6,618 bases of DNA from an uncultured Bacilli bacterium (GTDB lineage Bacteria; Bacillota_I; Bacilli_A; RF39; UBA660): the NCBI GenBank assembly GCA_934096015.1, contig CAKOLD010000044.1, positions 1 through 6,618 on the forward strand. Reading direction: 5' to 3'. Positions 1 through 6,613 of the stretch are shown in pieces. Under the pieces are notes generated by a model that saw nothing but the letters and a program-made list of their open reading frames with translations, was not told the origin of the DNA and did no database searches. The position numbers were made by a program, and so were the translations under genes. Numbering within the stretch: position 1 is the first letter of the stretch; each line of letters begins with the position of its first letter.

Positions 1-1680
1 GTAACAAGTAAGAAATTAGAAATAACATACGCAGATGGAAATGGAGTAATATCTCCAACAGAAAAAATAGAACCAGGATATACTACAACTAAAACATTTA
101 CAGTAGAAAATACTGGAAATCAAACTTTAAGTTATAGTATCAAACTAGATAATGTAACAAATACATTTACTAGAACCGAAGATTGGACATACGTCTTAAA
201 AAAAGGTGATGTTGAAGTAAGTAGTGGAGTCTTGCCAACAAATGAAACTTATGTAGTGAATACAGTAAGTATAGATTCTAAAACGACAGATTCCTATAGT
301 TTGGTAGTAACATATGCTAACTTAATGGATGTAGATCAAAGTATAGATATGGGAGCTACATTAAGCTTGAGAGTAAATATAGATGAAGCAGTAGGAACTA
401 TATTTGAAAAAGCTAGCGAAGGTACTTTATTAAAAACAATTGGTAACGATAATTTGATTGGTAAACCACTAACACATCCAGGTAAATCATCTGCTGGAGC
501 TCGTTTTAAAGAAGTTATTAGTGATGTTAATTATACTAGGGATTTTTCTGATACTAATAAATATATTGTATATGGTACAGGATATGTTTTAGATGAAAAT
601 ACAGGAAAATACAATTTAACTGGAGTTCAAATAAAAAAGTTTAATGAAGTTTATAATGATTTAGAAGGATGTTACGTGAATGTTAGGGTTAACTTAGTTG
701 ACTCAACAGCAGCAAATAGAACCAAGGCTTATTATGAGAATATTCCTAATATATATAAAATTGGAAGTAGTACAGAAAATAGTTTAACTTTTAATACTAA
801 ATATTCTTCAGAAAGAACATATTTTTATGAAAAAATGGTTGCAAGTGCAGAAGATGATTATGGTGTCTCTTATTATTACAGAGGAAGAGTAAATAATAAT
901 TATATAAATTTTGCAGGAATGTGCTGGAGAGTTGTTAGAGTACAGGGTGATGGAAATATAAAAATTGTATTAGCAGATGAAAGTGATATCTGTAATGGTG
1001 CAAATTATAAAGCGGGAACTATAGATGAATCTGTTTATAGTGGAACTATTGGAGATGTAAATAGTACATTTGCTTTTAATACTAGTGAATCGAGTGATAT
1101 GGCAGTATTAGATTTTAGTAACAGTGATATTTTAAAAGTTTTAAATACATGGTTAAGTGGAGGAGAAGTAACTATTGCTGATAAAATTAGTAATTTTGTA
1201 AAAAAAATTGATGAAACAAAGCTTGTTGATGCTGAATGGTGTGTAGATTTTTCCATGGCAGATACCAGTACAGATTCTATATTCAATTATGGAGGTTATG
1301 ATAGAATTTACTATAGAAAAGGAGCAACATTAAAATGTAATTTATCAGGGAAATCTGAGAGTGCTTCCAAAAAAACCACGTCAAAAATTGGAATTTTAAC
1401 AGCAGACGAAGCAGCTTTTGCAGGACTTTCCTATGATTCTGCAGGTGAATGGCAATTTTTAAATAGTTATTTGATAGAAGATGGTGATAGTTTCTGGACA
1501 ACAACTCCAGCAATATATTCCGAGGGAATTAGCCAAAATATGTTGATTGTTGGACCGTTTAGTTTAGAAAGAGCAGCAATTAGTACGAAACAATACATAA
1601 GACCAGTTGTTGTACTTGATAAAAATGTAGAAATAACCAGTGGAAATGGAACTCAAACAAATCCATATATAGTTGAGTAG
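1..1680 (+). CDS. Large exported/surface protein, 5'-truncated by the window edge; C-terminal Cys/Trp-rich 'CWR-VVR' module
   Basis: The frame is open from base 1 to the TAG at 1678-1680, giving 559 visible residues without the true start. A TTG at 232 is not credible as a start, because the protein fold clearly continues upstream of it. Residues about 1-125 look like a beta-sandwich: alternating hydrophobic strands, 'PGYTTTKTFTVENTGNQ', and the closing 'VDQSIDMG...LRVNIDE', a style I associate with TasA/SipW-type exported proteins of Bacilli (inference). Residues about 150-280 form a separate module ('YIVYGTGYVLDENTGKYNLTG', then 'IPNIYKIGS'). Residues about 281-559 carry 'DDYGVSYYYRG', 'FAGMCWRVVRVQGDG' (C308, W309), 'KIGILTADEAAFAG' (461-475), 'FWTTTPA' (498-504), 'RPVVVLD' (534-540) and the ending 'GNGTQTNPYIVE'. 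This pattern recurs in secreted proteins of gut Firmicutes and resembles DUF6273-type domains (from memory, unverified). Five cysteines (224, 308, 331, 414, 446) could form disulfides outside the cell. There is no LPXTG motif or C-terminal membrane helix, so any anchor or signal peptide must be in the missing N-terminus. Function unknown. Confidence -1.
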   Translation, partial: VTSKKLEITYADGNGVISPTEKIEPGYTTTKTFTVENTGNQTLSYSIKLDNVTNTFTRTEDWTYVLKKGDVEVSSGVLPTNETYVVNTVSIDSKTTDSYSLVVTYANLMDVDQSIDMGATLSLRVNIDEAVGTIFEKASEGTLLKTIGNDNLIGKPLTHPGKSSAGARFKEVISDVNYTRDFSDTNKYIVYGTGYVLDENTGKYNLTGVQIKKFNEVYNDLEGCYVNVRVNLVDSTAANRTKAYYENIPNIYKIGSSTENSLTFNTKYSSERTYFYEKMVASAEDDYGVSYYYRGRVNNNYINFAGMCWRVVRVQGDGNIKIVLADESDICNGANYKAGTIDESVYSGTIGDVNSTFAFNTSESSDMAVLDFSNSDILKVLNTWLSGGEVTIADKISNFVKKIDETKLVDAEWCVDFSMADTSTDSIFNYGGYDRIYYRKGATLKCNLSGKSESASKKTTSKIGILTADEAAFAGLSYDSAGEWQFLNSYLIEDGDSFWTTTPAIYSEGISQNMLIVGPFSLERAAISTKQYIRPVVVLDKNVEITSGNGTQTNPYIVE

Positions 1681-1712
1681 AGATTTAATCTGGATTAAAT
1701 CTCTTTTTTTTT
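1679..1712 (+). terminator. Rho-independent terminator of the surface-protein gene
   Basis: An 11-bp perfect stem (1679-1689 with 1694-1704) closes on a CTGG tetraloop and is followed by a run of nine T (1704-1712). The left arm begins with the last two bases of the TAG stop codon, so there is no 3' untranslated spacer at all. The stem is AT-rich, but the long T tract makes it a convincing intrinsic terminator that insulates rnc-smc from the upstream gene. Confidence -1.
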
Positions 1713-1719
1713 GTATAAT
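1691..1719 (+). promoter_or_regulatory. Probable sigma-A promoter for rnc-smc
   Basis: A perfect -10 box TATAAT lies at 1714-1719. The best -35 at 17-bp spacing is TGGATT (1691-1696), only three of six consensus bases, and it lies in the loop and right arm of the preceding terminator. Transcription would start near 1726, i.e. at the A of the AGGTGA Shine-Dalgarno, giving a leader of about 11 bases. The same geometry at the promoter before 5377 supports the call. Because the -35 is weak, the promoter is likely but not proven. Confidence -1.
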
Positions 1720-1724
1720 GGAAT

Positions 1725-1731
1725 AAGGTGA
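1725..1731 (+). promoter_or_regulatory. Ribosome binding site that fixes the rnc start
   Basis: AAGGTGA ends five bases before the ATG at 1737. A longer frame could begin at the GTG at 1728, but that GTG lies inside the Shine-Dalgarno itself and has nothing better upstream, so ATG 1737 is preferred. The same AGGTGA core precedes the gene starting at 5377. Confidence -1.
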
Positions 1732-1736
1732 ATGAT

Positions 1737-2402
1737 ATGAAATTTTTAACGGATTTTAATATTGAATTAAAACAAGATGGTTTAATAAATGTTGCTTTAA
1801 CTCATTCAAGTTATTCTAATGAATACGGTGGAGAAAATTATGAAAGATTAGAGTTTTTGGGCGATGCTATTTTAGAAATGGTTAGTAGTGAATATTTTTA
1901 TTTAAATACTTCCTTAAAAGAAGGCGACATGTCTAAAAAAAGAGCTAGTTATGTTTGTGAATCTGCTTTATATGAATATGCCAAGAAAATTGGTTTAATT
2001 CCTTATATTAAATTAGGTAATGGAATGAATCGCGATAATGAAACAATTATTGCTGATGTTTTTGAAAGTGTTTTGGCAGTTATATATTTAGAAAAAGGCT
2101 TTGAGACTGTTAAAAAATATATTTTAGCAATTATGGTTCCTTTTATTTCAAATAATCAGGTTTTTTATAGTGATTATAAATCTTCTTTACAGGAATTAGT
2201 ACAAACTGATAAAAAATCTTTAGAATATGTTTTGGTTAATGAAACTGGTCCTGCTCATGATAAAACTTTTGAGTGTGAAGTTTTAGTGGACGGAATAGTT
2301 TATGGCCGTGGTAGTGGAAAAAGTAAAAAAGATGCAGAACAAAAGGCTGCAGCAGATGCAATAAAAAAACAAGCGAGAATGGTGAGTCATGAAGTTAATT
2401 AG
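1737..2402 (+). CDS. rnc: Ribonuclease III
   Basis: A 221-residue endoribonuclease that cuts double-stranded RNA with Mg2+; in bacteria it matures rRNA precursors and processes or degrades structured and antisense-paired mRNA in the cytoplasm. The catalytic domain (about 1-140) shows the signature 'ERLEFLGDAILE' at 36-47. The acidic residues matching E. coli E38, E41, D45, E65, D114 and E117 are E36, E39, D43, E62 ('EGDMS'), D107 and E110 ('IIADVFES'). The double-stranded RNA-binding domain (about 146-212) has 'SSLQELVQ', 'GPAHDKTFECEV' and 'GKSKKDAEQKAAADAI'. The length is normal and all catalytic residues are present, so an active enzyme is expected. Start chosen at ATG 1737 (11 bases downstream of the predicted transcript start). 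The last 14 bases overlap smc, so the two genes are translationally coupled in one operon, a common arrangement in Firmicutes. Confidence -1.
   Translation: MKFLTDFNIELKQDGLINVALTHSSYSNEYGGENYERLEFLGDAILEMVSSEYFYLNTSLKEGDMSKKRASYVCESALYEYAKKIGLIPYIKLGNGMNRDNETIIADVFESVLAVIYLEKGFETVKKYILAIMVPFISNNQVFYSDYKSSLQELVQTDKKSLEYVLVNETGPAHDKTFECEVLVDGIVYGRGSGKSKKDAEQKAAADAIKKQARMVSHEVN
2381..2386 (+). promoter_or_regulatory. Ribosome binding site of smc inside the rnc 3' end
   Basis: GGTGAG, two bases before the smc ATG at 2389, lies within the rnc coding sequence. With the 14-base gene overlap it implies that ribosomes finishing rnc help start smc. The spacing is tighter than for the other genes here. 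Confidence -1.
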
Positions 2403-5331
2403 TATAAAAAGTCAAGGATTTAAATCTTTTGCGGATAAAATTGAAATATCTGTGACTGATGGTATTACAGGTATAGTTGGCCCTAATGGTAGTGGGAAAA
2501 GTAACATAGTAGATGCTGTAAAATGGGTATTGGGAGAACAATCTGTTAAAACGCTAAGAGGAACTAGTTCGATGACAGATGTTATATTTGCAGGTAGTAA
2601 AACCCGTAGTGAATTATCTAGAGCCTGGGTGTCTTTAACTTTTGATAATAGTGATCACTATTTAAATAGTGATTTTACAACTATTGATATAAAAAGAGTT
2701 GTTTATAGAACTGGCGAAAATGAGTATTATATCAATAATTCTAAGGTTAGGTTAAAAGATATTACTGATTTATTTATAGATAGTGGAAGTAGTACTAATT
2801 CATTTAGTATAATTTCTCAAGGAAAGATTAGTGAGATTTTAAGTGGAAAGCCAAGTGATAGAAGGGCGATTATTGAAGAAGCTGCAGGTGTTTTAAAATA
2901 TAAAAAACGTAAAGAAGAGTCTTTGAAAAAATTAGACAAAACTAATGATAATTTAGATAAATTGAATTTAGTTATTAAAGAGTTAGAAACTAATTTAGAG
3001 CCATTAAGAAAACAGTCTGAGGATGCAACATTATATAAAAAATATAGTGATGATTTAAAAAATATTGATATTGCTTTAATAGTAACAGATGTTAGTGAAT
3101 TAAATGATAAATATTCAGCAAATAAAAATGAAATAGAAGAATTAACTGAAAAGATTAACGATTTAGATAATAATAATTTGATGGATAATAGTAAAATAGA
3201 AACAATGAAGTTAGAAATATTAAAAATTGATGATGAAATAAATAAACTTGTAATTACTATTAATGAAATTACGGAAGCTTTAAGTAAATTAAATGCTCGC
3301 AAACAAATAATAAGTGAAAGAAAAAAATATGAGGTTGATGATTTAAAATTAGAAAATAATATTCAATTATTAAAAGAAACAGAACTTAAATATAGAAAAA
3401 ATATAGATGTTTTAGAAGAAACTATTAAAAATTTAAAATTAGAATATGATAAATCTTTAGAAGAGTCTAAATCTTTGGAGCAAGAGTATAAAACTACTGT
3501 GGTTAGTAAAGCTAATATAAATGAAGCTTTATCCAATCAGTTGAAAAAGGAATTGAGTTTAAAAAATAGAATTGATATATTAGAAAGTAATATTAATAAT
3601 AATGTTAAAATACCAATGGCTGTAAAAAGTGTTTTAAATAATGTTAGATTATCAGGAATTCATGATATTTTAGCTAATATAATTGATACTGAAGAAAAGT
3701 ATTCTAAAGCTATTGAAATTGCTATTGGAGCAAATGCTAATAATATTATTGTTGATGATGAGGCAAGTGCTAAAAAAGCGATTTTGTATTTAAAAGAAAA
3801 AAAATTAGGAAGGGCTACTTTTTTACCGATTAGTGTTGTTAAAAAGAAAAAAATAGATGATGATACATATCATACGCTTCCTAAAATAAAGGGGTATATA
3901 GATGTTGCGGCAAATTTAGTGAAGTGTGATTCGATATATGAAAATATTATTAAAAGTCAATTAGGAAATACAATTATAGTTGATAATATTGATAACATGA
4001 ATGAACTTGCTAAAATAATTAAGTATCGTTATAGAGTGATTACATTAGCTGGAGAGGTTATTCATCCTGGTGGTGCTATAACTGGTGGAGAAAGAAAAAA
4101 AGATACTGGAATAATAAGTGATAAATTTGAATTAGAAAGTTTAAAAATAGACTTAAGGAATGAAGAAGTTAAAACTAAAAATTATGAAAAAGATTCTAAT
4201 GAGATTGATTATAATTTAAAAGTTTTAGAAAATAAACTTTATCAAATTAAGAGCAAAAATAGTGGGACTCTAGAAGTAATTAATAGAAAAAATATTGATT
4301 TAGTTGATAATAAAACTAATTTAGAAAATACACTAAATGAGATAACTGGTACTATGAATAAAAAGTCAAATTCTATTGATGATGAGTTAAATAAGTTGTT
4401 AGAGGATTATTATGCATTAGAAAAAGATAAAGAATTAAAAAATAATGTTTTAGAGAAATTAAAATCTGATAGAAATGAGTTGCAAGCTGCTCTTGGAGAA
4501 AAAGAGTTAGAGAATAAGCATATATTTAGTAAATATAATGAACTTAATAAAATTTTAAAAGAAAAGGAAATTGAGTTAAGTAAAGTAGAATATAAATTAG
4601 ATGATTTATTATTAAAATTAAATGAAGAATATAAGTTAACTTATGATATTGCTAAAAATGATTATGAATTAAATGATACTAAAGAAAATTCAAGGTTACT
4701 TGTTAATGACTTAAAGAGAAAAATTTCATCTTTGGGAGATGTTAATTTAGGAAGTATAAGTGAATATCAAAGAGTTAATGAAAGATACACTTTTTTAAGT
4801 TCTCAAAGAAATGATTTAGAGAAATCTATAAGTGATTTATTAGAAGTTATAGATGATTTGGATAGCACCATGAAAGAAAGATTTAGTGACACTTTTAGTA
4901 AAGTGAATGAAGAATTTAAAAAGGTATTTAAACAGTTATTTAAGGGTGGAAATGGCTACTTAGAATTAACAGAGAGTGATGATTTACTAAATACTGGAGT
5001 AGATATAATTGCTTGTCCTCCTGGAAAAAATTTAAAGAGTATTAATATGATGAGTGGTGGAGAAAAAACTTTAACCGCAATAGCATTATTGTTTTCAATT
5101 TTAAATATTAGAGTAGTGCCTTTTTGTATTTTAGATGAAGTTGAAGCTGCTTTGGATGAGGCAAATGTTGATATGTTTGGTAATTATTTAAAAGAATATA
5201 AAGATAAAACTCAGTTTATAATTATTACTCATAAAAAAAGGACTATGGAATATGCTAAGACTTTGTATGGAATTACTATGCAAGAAAGTGGTGTAAGTAA
5301 ATTGGTTAGTGTCAGGTTAGATAATATTTAA
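2389..5331 (+). CDS. smc: Chromosome segregation/condensin ATPase SMC, short-armed form
   Basis: SMC dimerises through its hinge, binds the kleisin ScpA with ScpB (not in this window), and uses ATP to fold and separate newly replicated chromosomes. The N-terminal head (about 1-165) has Walker A 'GPNGSGKSN' (31-39, K37) and the Q-loop 'SIISQGK' (Q144), followed by 'EEAAGVLKYKKRKEE'. The first coiled-coil arm spans about 165-405. The hinge runs about 408-580 with 'GIHDIL' (423 on), 'GRATFLP', 'RYRVITLAGEVIHPGGAITGG' ending near 567. The returning arm spans about 580-780. The C-terminal head (about 782-980) has 'LGDVNLGSI', the ABC signature 'MSGGEKTL' (S889), Walker B 'FCILDEVEAALDEAN' (D916, E917) and the H-loop 'IIITH'. 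At 980 residues it is about 200 shorter than B. subtilis SMC (1186); the loss is shared about equally by the two arms while heads and hinge are full length. It is the second gene of the rnc operon. Identity is certain. Confidence -1.
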   Translation: MKLISIKSQGFKSFADKIEISVTDGITGIVGPNGSGKSNIVDAVKWVLGEQSVKTLRGTSSMTDVIFAGSKTRSELSRAWVSLTFDNSDHYLNSDFTTIDIKRVVYRTGENEYYINNSKVRLKDITDLFIDSGSSTNSFSIISQGKISEILSGKPSDRRAIIEEAAGVLKYKKRKEESLKKLDKTNDNLDKLNLVIKELETNLEPLRKQSEDATLYKKYSDDLKNIDIALIVTDVSELNDKYSANKNEIEELTEKINDLDNNNLMDNSKIETMKLEILKIDDEINKLVITINEITEALSKLNARKQIISERKKYEVDDLKLENNIQLLKETELKYRKNIDVLEETIKNLKLEYDKSLEESKSLEQEYKTTVVSKANINEALSNQLKKELSLKNRIDILESNINNNVKIPMAVKSVLNNVRLSGIHDILANIIDTEEKYSKAIEIAIGANANNIIVDDEASAKKAILYLKEKKLGRATFLPISVVKKKKIDDDTYHTLPKIKGYIDVAANLVKCDSIYENIIKSQLGNTIIVDNIDNMNELAKIIKYRYRVITLAGEVIHPGGAITGGERKKDTGIISDKFELESLKIDLRNEEVKTKNYEKDSNEIDYNLKVLENKLYQIKSKNSGTLEVINRKNIDLVDNKTNLENTLNEITGTMNKKSNSIDDELNKLLEDYYALEKDKELKNNVLEKLKSDRNELQAALGEKELENKHIFSKYNELNKILKEKEIELSKVEYKLDDLLLKLNEEYKLTYDIAKNDYELNDTKENSRLLVNDLKRKISSLGDVNLGSISEYQRVNERYTFLSSQRNDLEKSISDLLEVIDDLDSTMKERFSDTFSKVNEEFKKVFKQLFKGGNGYLELTESDDLLNTGVDIIACPPGKNLKSINMMSGGEKTLTAIALLFSILNIRVVPFCILDEVEAALDEANVDMFGNYLKEYKDKTQFIIITHKKRTMEYAKTLYGITMQESGVSKLVSVRLDNI

Positions 5332-5360
5332 TTGACTTTTAATATTAAATAATTTATATT
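5332..5360 (+). promoter_or_regulatory. Sigma-A promoter for the membrane-protein gene
   Basis: TTGACT (5332-5337, five of six consensus) and TATATT (5355-5360, five of six) are separated by exactly 17 bases. The -35 box begins on the base after the smc stop codon. The predicted start point near 5367 falls on the A of AGGTGAT. No hairpin terminator lies between smc and this promoter, so read-through from smc is also possible. Confidence -1.
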
Positions 5361-5366
5361 TATGAT

Positions 5367-5373
5367 AGGTGAT
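5367..5373 (+). promoter_or_regulatory. Ribosome binding site that fixes the membrane-protein start
   Basis: AGGTGAT lies three bases before ATG 5377. An in-frame ATG at 5362 precedes this site and has no Shine-Dalgarno of its own; it would also lie upstream of the predicted transcript start. ATG 5377 is therefore the better start. Confidence -1.
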
Positions 5374-5376
5374 AAT

Positions 5377-5961
5377 ATGAAAAATAAAGAGCTATCCAAA
5401 GATTATGAGAAGACTAAAAATTTTATTAATTTTATTTGTAGTTTTTTAGTATTTCTTTTAGGTATGTTATTTTTTATAATTCCTTCTGTAGGAAGTATGG
5501 AAACTAATAAAATTTTGTTTATTGTAATGCTATCTTATTTTGGAATTAAGATTTGTGAATATATTTTAACGAGAAAAAGTAAAGATAATGAAGCTATATG
5601 GATAGCGATTGCTTGTATTTTGGGTGCTGCTGGAGCTGTTGAGTATGTAGAACTTGATAGCAATTTACTAGTTTCTGTTTCATTAGGTACATGGGTATTA
5701 ATATTAACTATTATTAAACTTATAAAAATCAATGAGTATAGAGATGAGGAAAATGCTTTAATGTATTTAAATATTGTTTCTATGAGTTTATTTGTTTTAA
5801 CTGGTGTTATGAGTATTGTTAGTATATATAATAATGTAATTAATACTAATATGGTGATGGGATTTTTCTTCCTAACTAATGGAATATTAACGATATTTGA
5901 AACTAGTATAAGAATTGTTAAAGAGAAGAAGAAAAAAGGGAAAAAATCTAGAAAGCTTTAA
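5377..5961 (+). CDS. Six-helix integral membrane protein, possibly HdeD/DUF308-like; function unknown
   Basis: A 194-residue protein with six predicted membrane helices near residues 17-36, 45-64, 73-91, 97-117, 128-151 and 158-178. The N-terminus (KDYEKTK), the loops after helix 2 (TRKSKDNE) and helix 4 (KINEYRDEE) and the C-terminal tail (lysine-rich, 182-194) are all charged, which fits both ends in the cytoplasm. The helix-pair pattern 'GMLFFIIPS...FGIKICEY', echoed by 'GVMSIVS...GFFFLTNGILTIFE', recalls the repeated two-helix units of the HdeD/DUF308 family; this is a weak resemblance from memory. There are no obvious catalytic, metal-binding or transporter motifs and no signal peptide. 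It sits where ftsY often follows smc but is unrelated to FtsY. It has its own promoter and ends at a terminator, so it is probably transcribed alone or by read-through from smc. Confidence -1.
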   Translation: MKNKELSKDYEKTKNFINFICSFLVFLLGMLFFIIPSVGSMETNKILFIVMLSYFGIKICEYILTRKSKDNEAIWIAIACILGAAGAVEYVELDSNLLVSVSLGTWVLILTIIKLIKINEYRDEENALMYLNIVSMSLFVLTGVMSIVSIYNNVINTNMVMGFFFLTNGILTIFETSIRIVKEKKKKGKKSRKL

Positions 5962-5966
5962 AAATG

Positions 5967-5998
5967 ACTACATCAATAACTTTGATGTAGTTTTTTTT
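5967..5998 (+). terminator. Rho-independent terminator of the membrane-protein gene
   Basis: A 10-bp perfect stem, ACTACATCAA (5967-5976) with TTGATGTAGT (5982-5991), a 5-base loop and eight T (5991-5998). It starts six bases after the TAA. Read in reverse it is followed by only four T equivalents (5961-5964), so it acts mainly on the plus strand. Confidence -1.
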
Positions 5999-6023
5999 AT
6001 AATTATGACAAAAAATAAGTTAT

Positions 6024-6057
6024 AAAAAAACTACACATTTTTATTTGTGTAGTTTTT
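6024..6057 (-). terminator. Terminator of def, probably bidirectional
   Basis: A 12-bp stem (6026-6037 with 6046-6057) with core CTACACA/TGTGTAG and an 8-base loop. On the minus strand the hairpin overlaps the last two bases of the def stop codon and is followed by seven T (opposite 6030-6024). On the plus strand it ends in five T (6053-6057), so it can also stop read-through from the membrane-protein gene. Confidence -1.
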
Positions 6058-6607
6058 AAATTTCTCTCATCTTATCAGCATCTTTAAAAGGATTGTTTTT
6101 GTCTATTTTATCTACAAATAATATACCATCTAAATGGTCTATTTCATGTTGAAAAGCAACTGCTATATCTTCTCTAACTCTGATTTCAAATTTATTTCCC
6201 TCTGTATCATATGCTTCAACTCTTAATCTAGCATATCTTGGAACAATTCCTTCGGTTTCTCTATTTACACTTAGACAACCTTCACCTTCACCAACATAAA
6301 TCATTTCTTCACTTCTTGAAATAATTTTTGGGTTTATAATGATATATCTTTTAAATTTACCATTTTCTAATTCTTCTGATATTACAAAAGCTCTTTTTGG
6401 TATACCGATTTGAACCATAGAAAGGCCCATACCTGGTCTTAAGTTATATTTTTCTATGTATTCGTCCATTTGACTCATTTCTAGATAATCTAGAGAGTCA
6501 TTTAGAATTTTTTTAAATTTCTCATCTAAGGGAAATTTAACTTCAGTACTAACTGTATGTAATATTTTATTTTTTTCATCTAAAATTTTAATATCTGGTA
6601 GTTCCAT
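6056..6607 (-). CDS. def: Peptide deformylase, Gram-positive type 2
   Basis: A 183-residue metalloenzyme that removes the formyl group from the N-terminal methionine of nascent proteins at the ribosome exit. Motif II 'GEGEGCLSV' gives metal ligand C111, and motif III 'QHEIDHLDG' gives ligands H154 and H158 with catalytic E155. Motif I is 'GMGLSMVQIG' (59-68): the glycines and the catalytic glutamine Q66 are kept, but the usual 'AAP' before the glutamine is 'SMV'. The length, the long N-terminal helix region (about 28-55) and the ending 'DKIDKNNPF' match the Staphylococcus/Bacillus type 2 enzymes rather than the E. coli type. It lies convergent to the membrane-protein gene and ends in a shared terminator region. 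Start ATG 6607 is backed by GAGGT six bases upstream. No fmt or other translation gene is visible; upstream sequence is outside the window. Confidence -1.
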   Translation of the reverse strand: MELPDIKILDEKNKILHTVSTEVKFPLDEKFKKILNDSLDYLEMSQMDEYIEKYNLRPGMGLSMVQIGIPKRAFVISEELENGKFKRYIIINPKIISRSEEMIYVGEGEGCLSVNRETEGIVPRYARLRVEAYDTEGNKFEIRVREDIAVAFQHEIDHLDGILFVDKIDKNNPFKDADKMREI

Positions 6608-6613
6608 ATAATT

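Noticed and set aside
1035..1513. Two minus-strand open frames inside the surface-protein gene
   Set aside because: No motifs, no ribosome binding sites, low-complexity composition; opposite-strand shadows of a real gene.
232..1680. Surface-protein gene starting at TTG 232
   Set aside because: The frame is open back to base 1 and the upstream 77 codons continue the same beta-rich domain; there is no Shine-Dalgarno before 232. The gene is cut by the window edge.
1728..1736. GTG 1728 as the rnc start
   Set aside because: It lies inside the AAGGTGA ribosome binding site of ATG 1737 and practically at the predicted transcript start.
2817..3302. 161-codon open frame on the minus strand inside smc
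   Set aside because: It is a Leu/Ser/Ile-rich mirror of the Walker/coiled-coil coding region with no ribosome binding site or domain; a shadow of AT-rich coiled-coil codons.
5362..5376. ATG 5362 as the membrane-protein start
   Set aside because: It precedes both the AGGTGAT site and the predicted transcript start; ATG 5377 has the correct spacing.
5535..5732. 65-codon minus-strand open frame inside the membrane-protein gene
   Set aside because: Antisense shadow of the hydrophobic helices, without a start signal.
5998..6003. TATAAT between the two convergent terminators, as a promoter
   Set aside because: No -35 at a proper distance and no gene follows on the plus strand; expected by chance in such AT-rich sequence.
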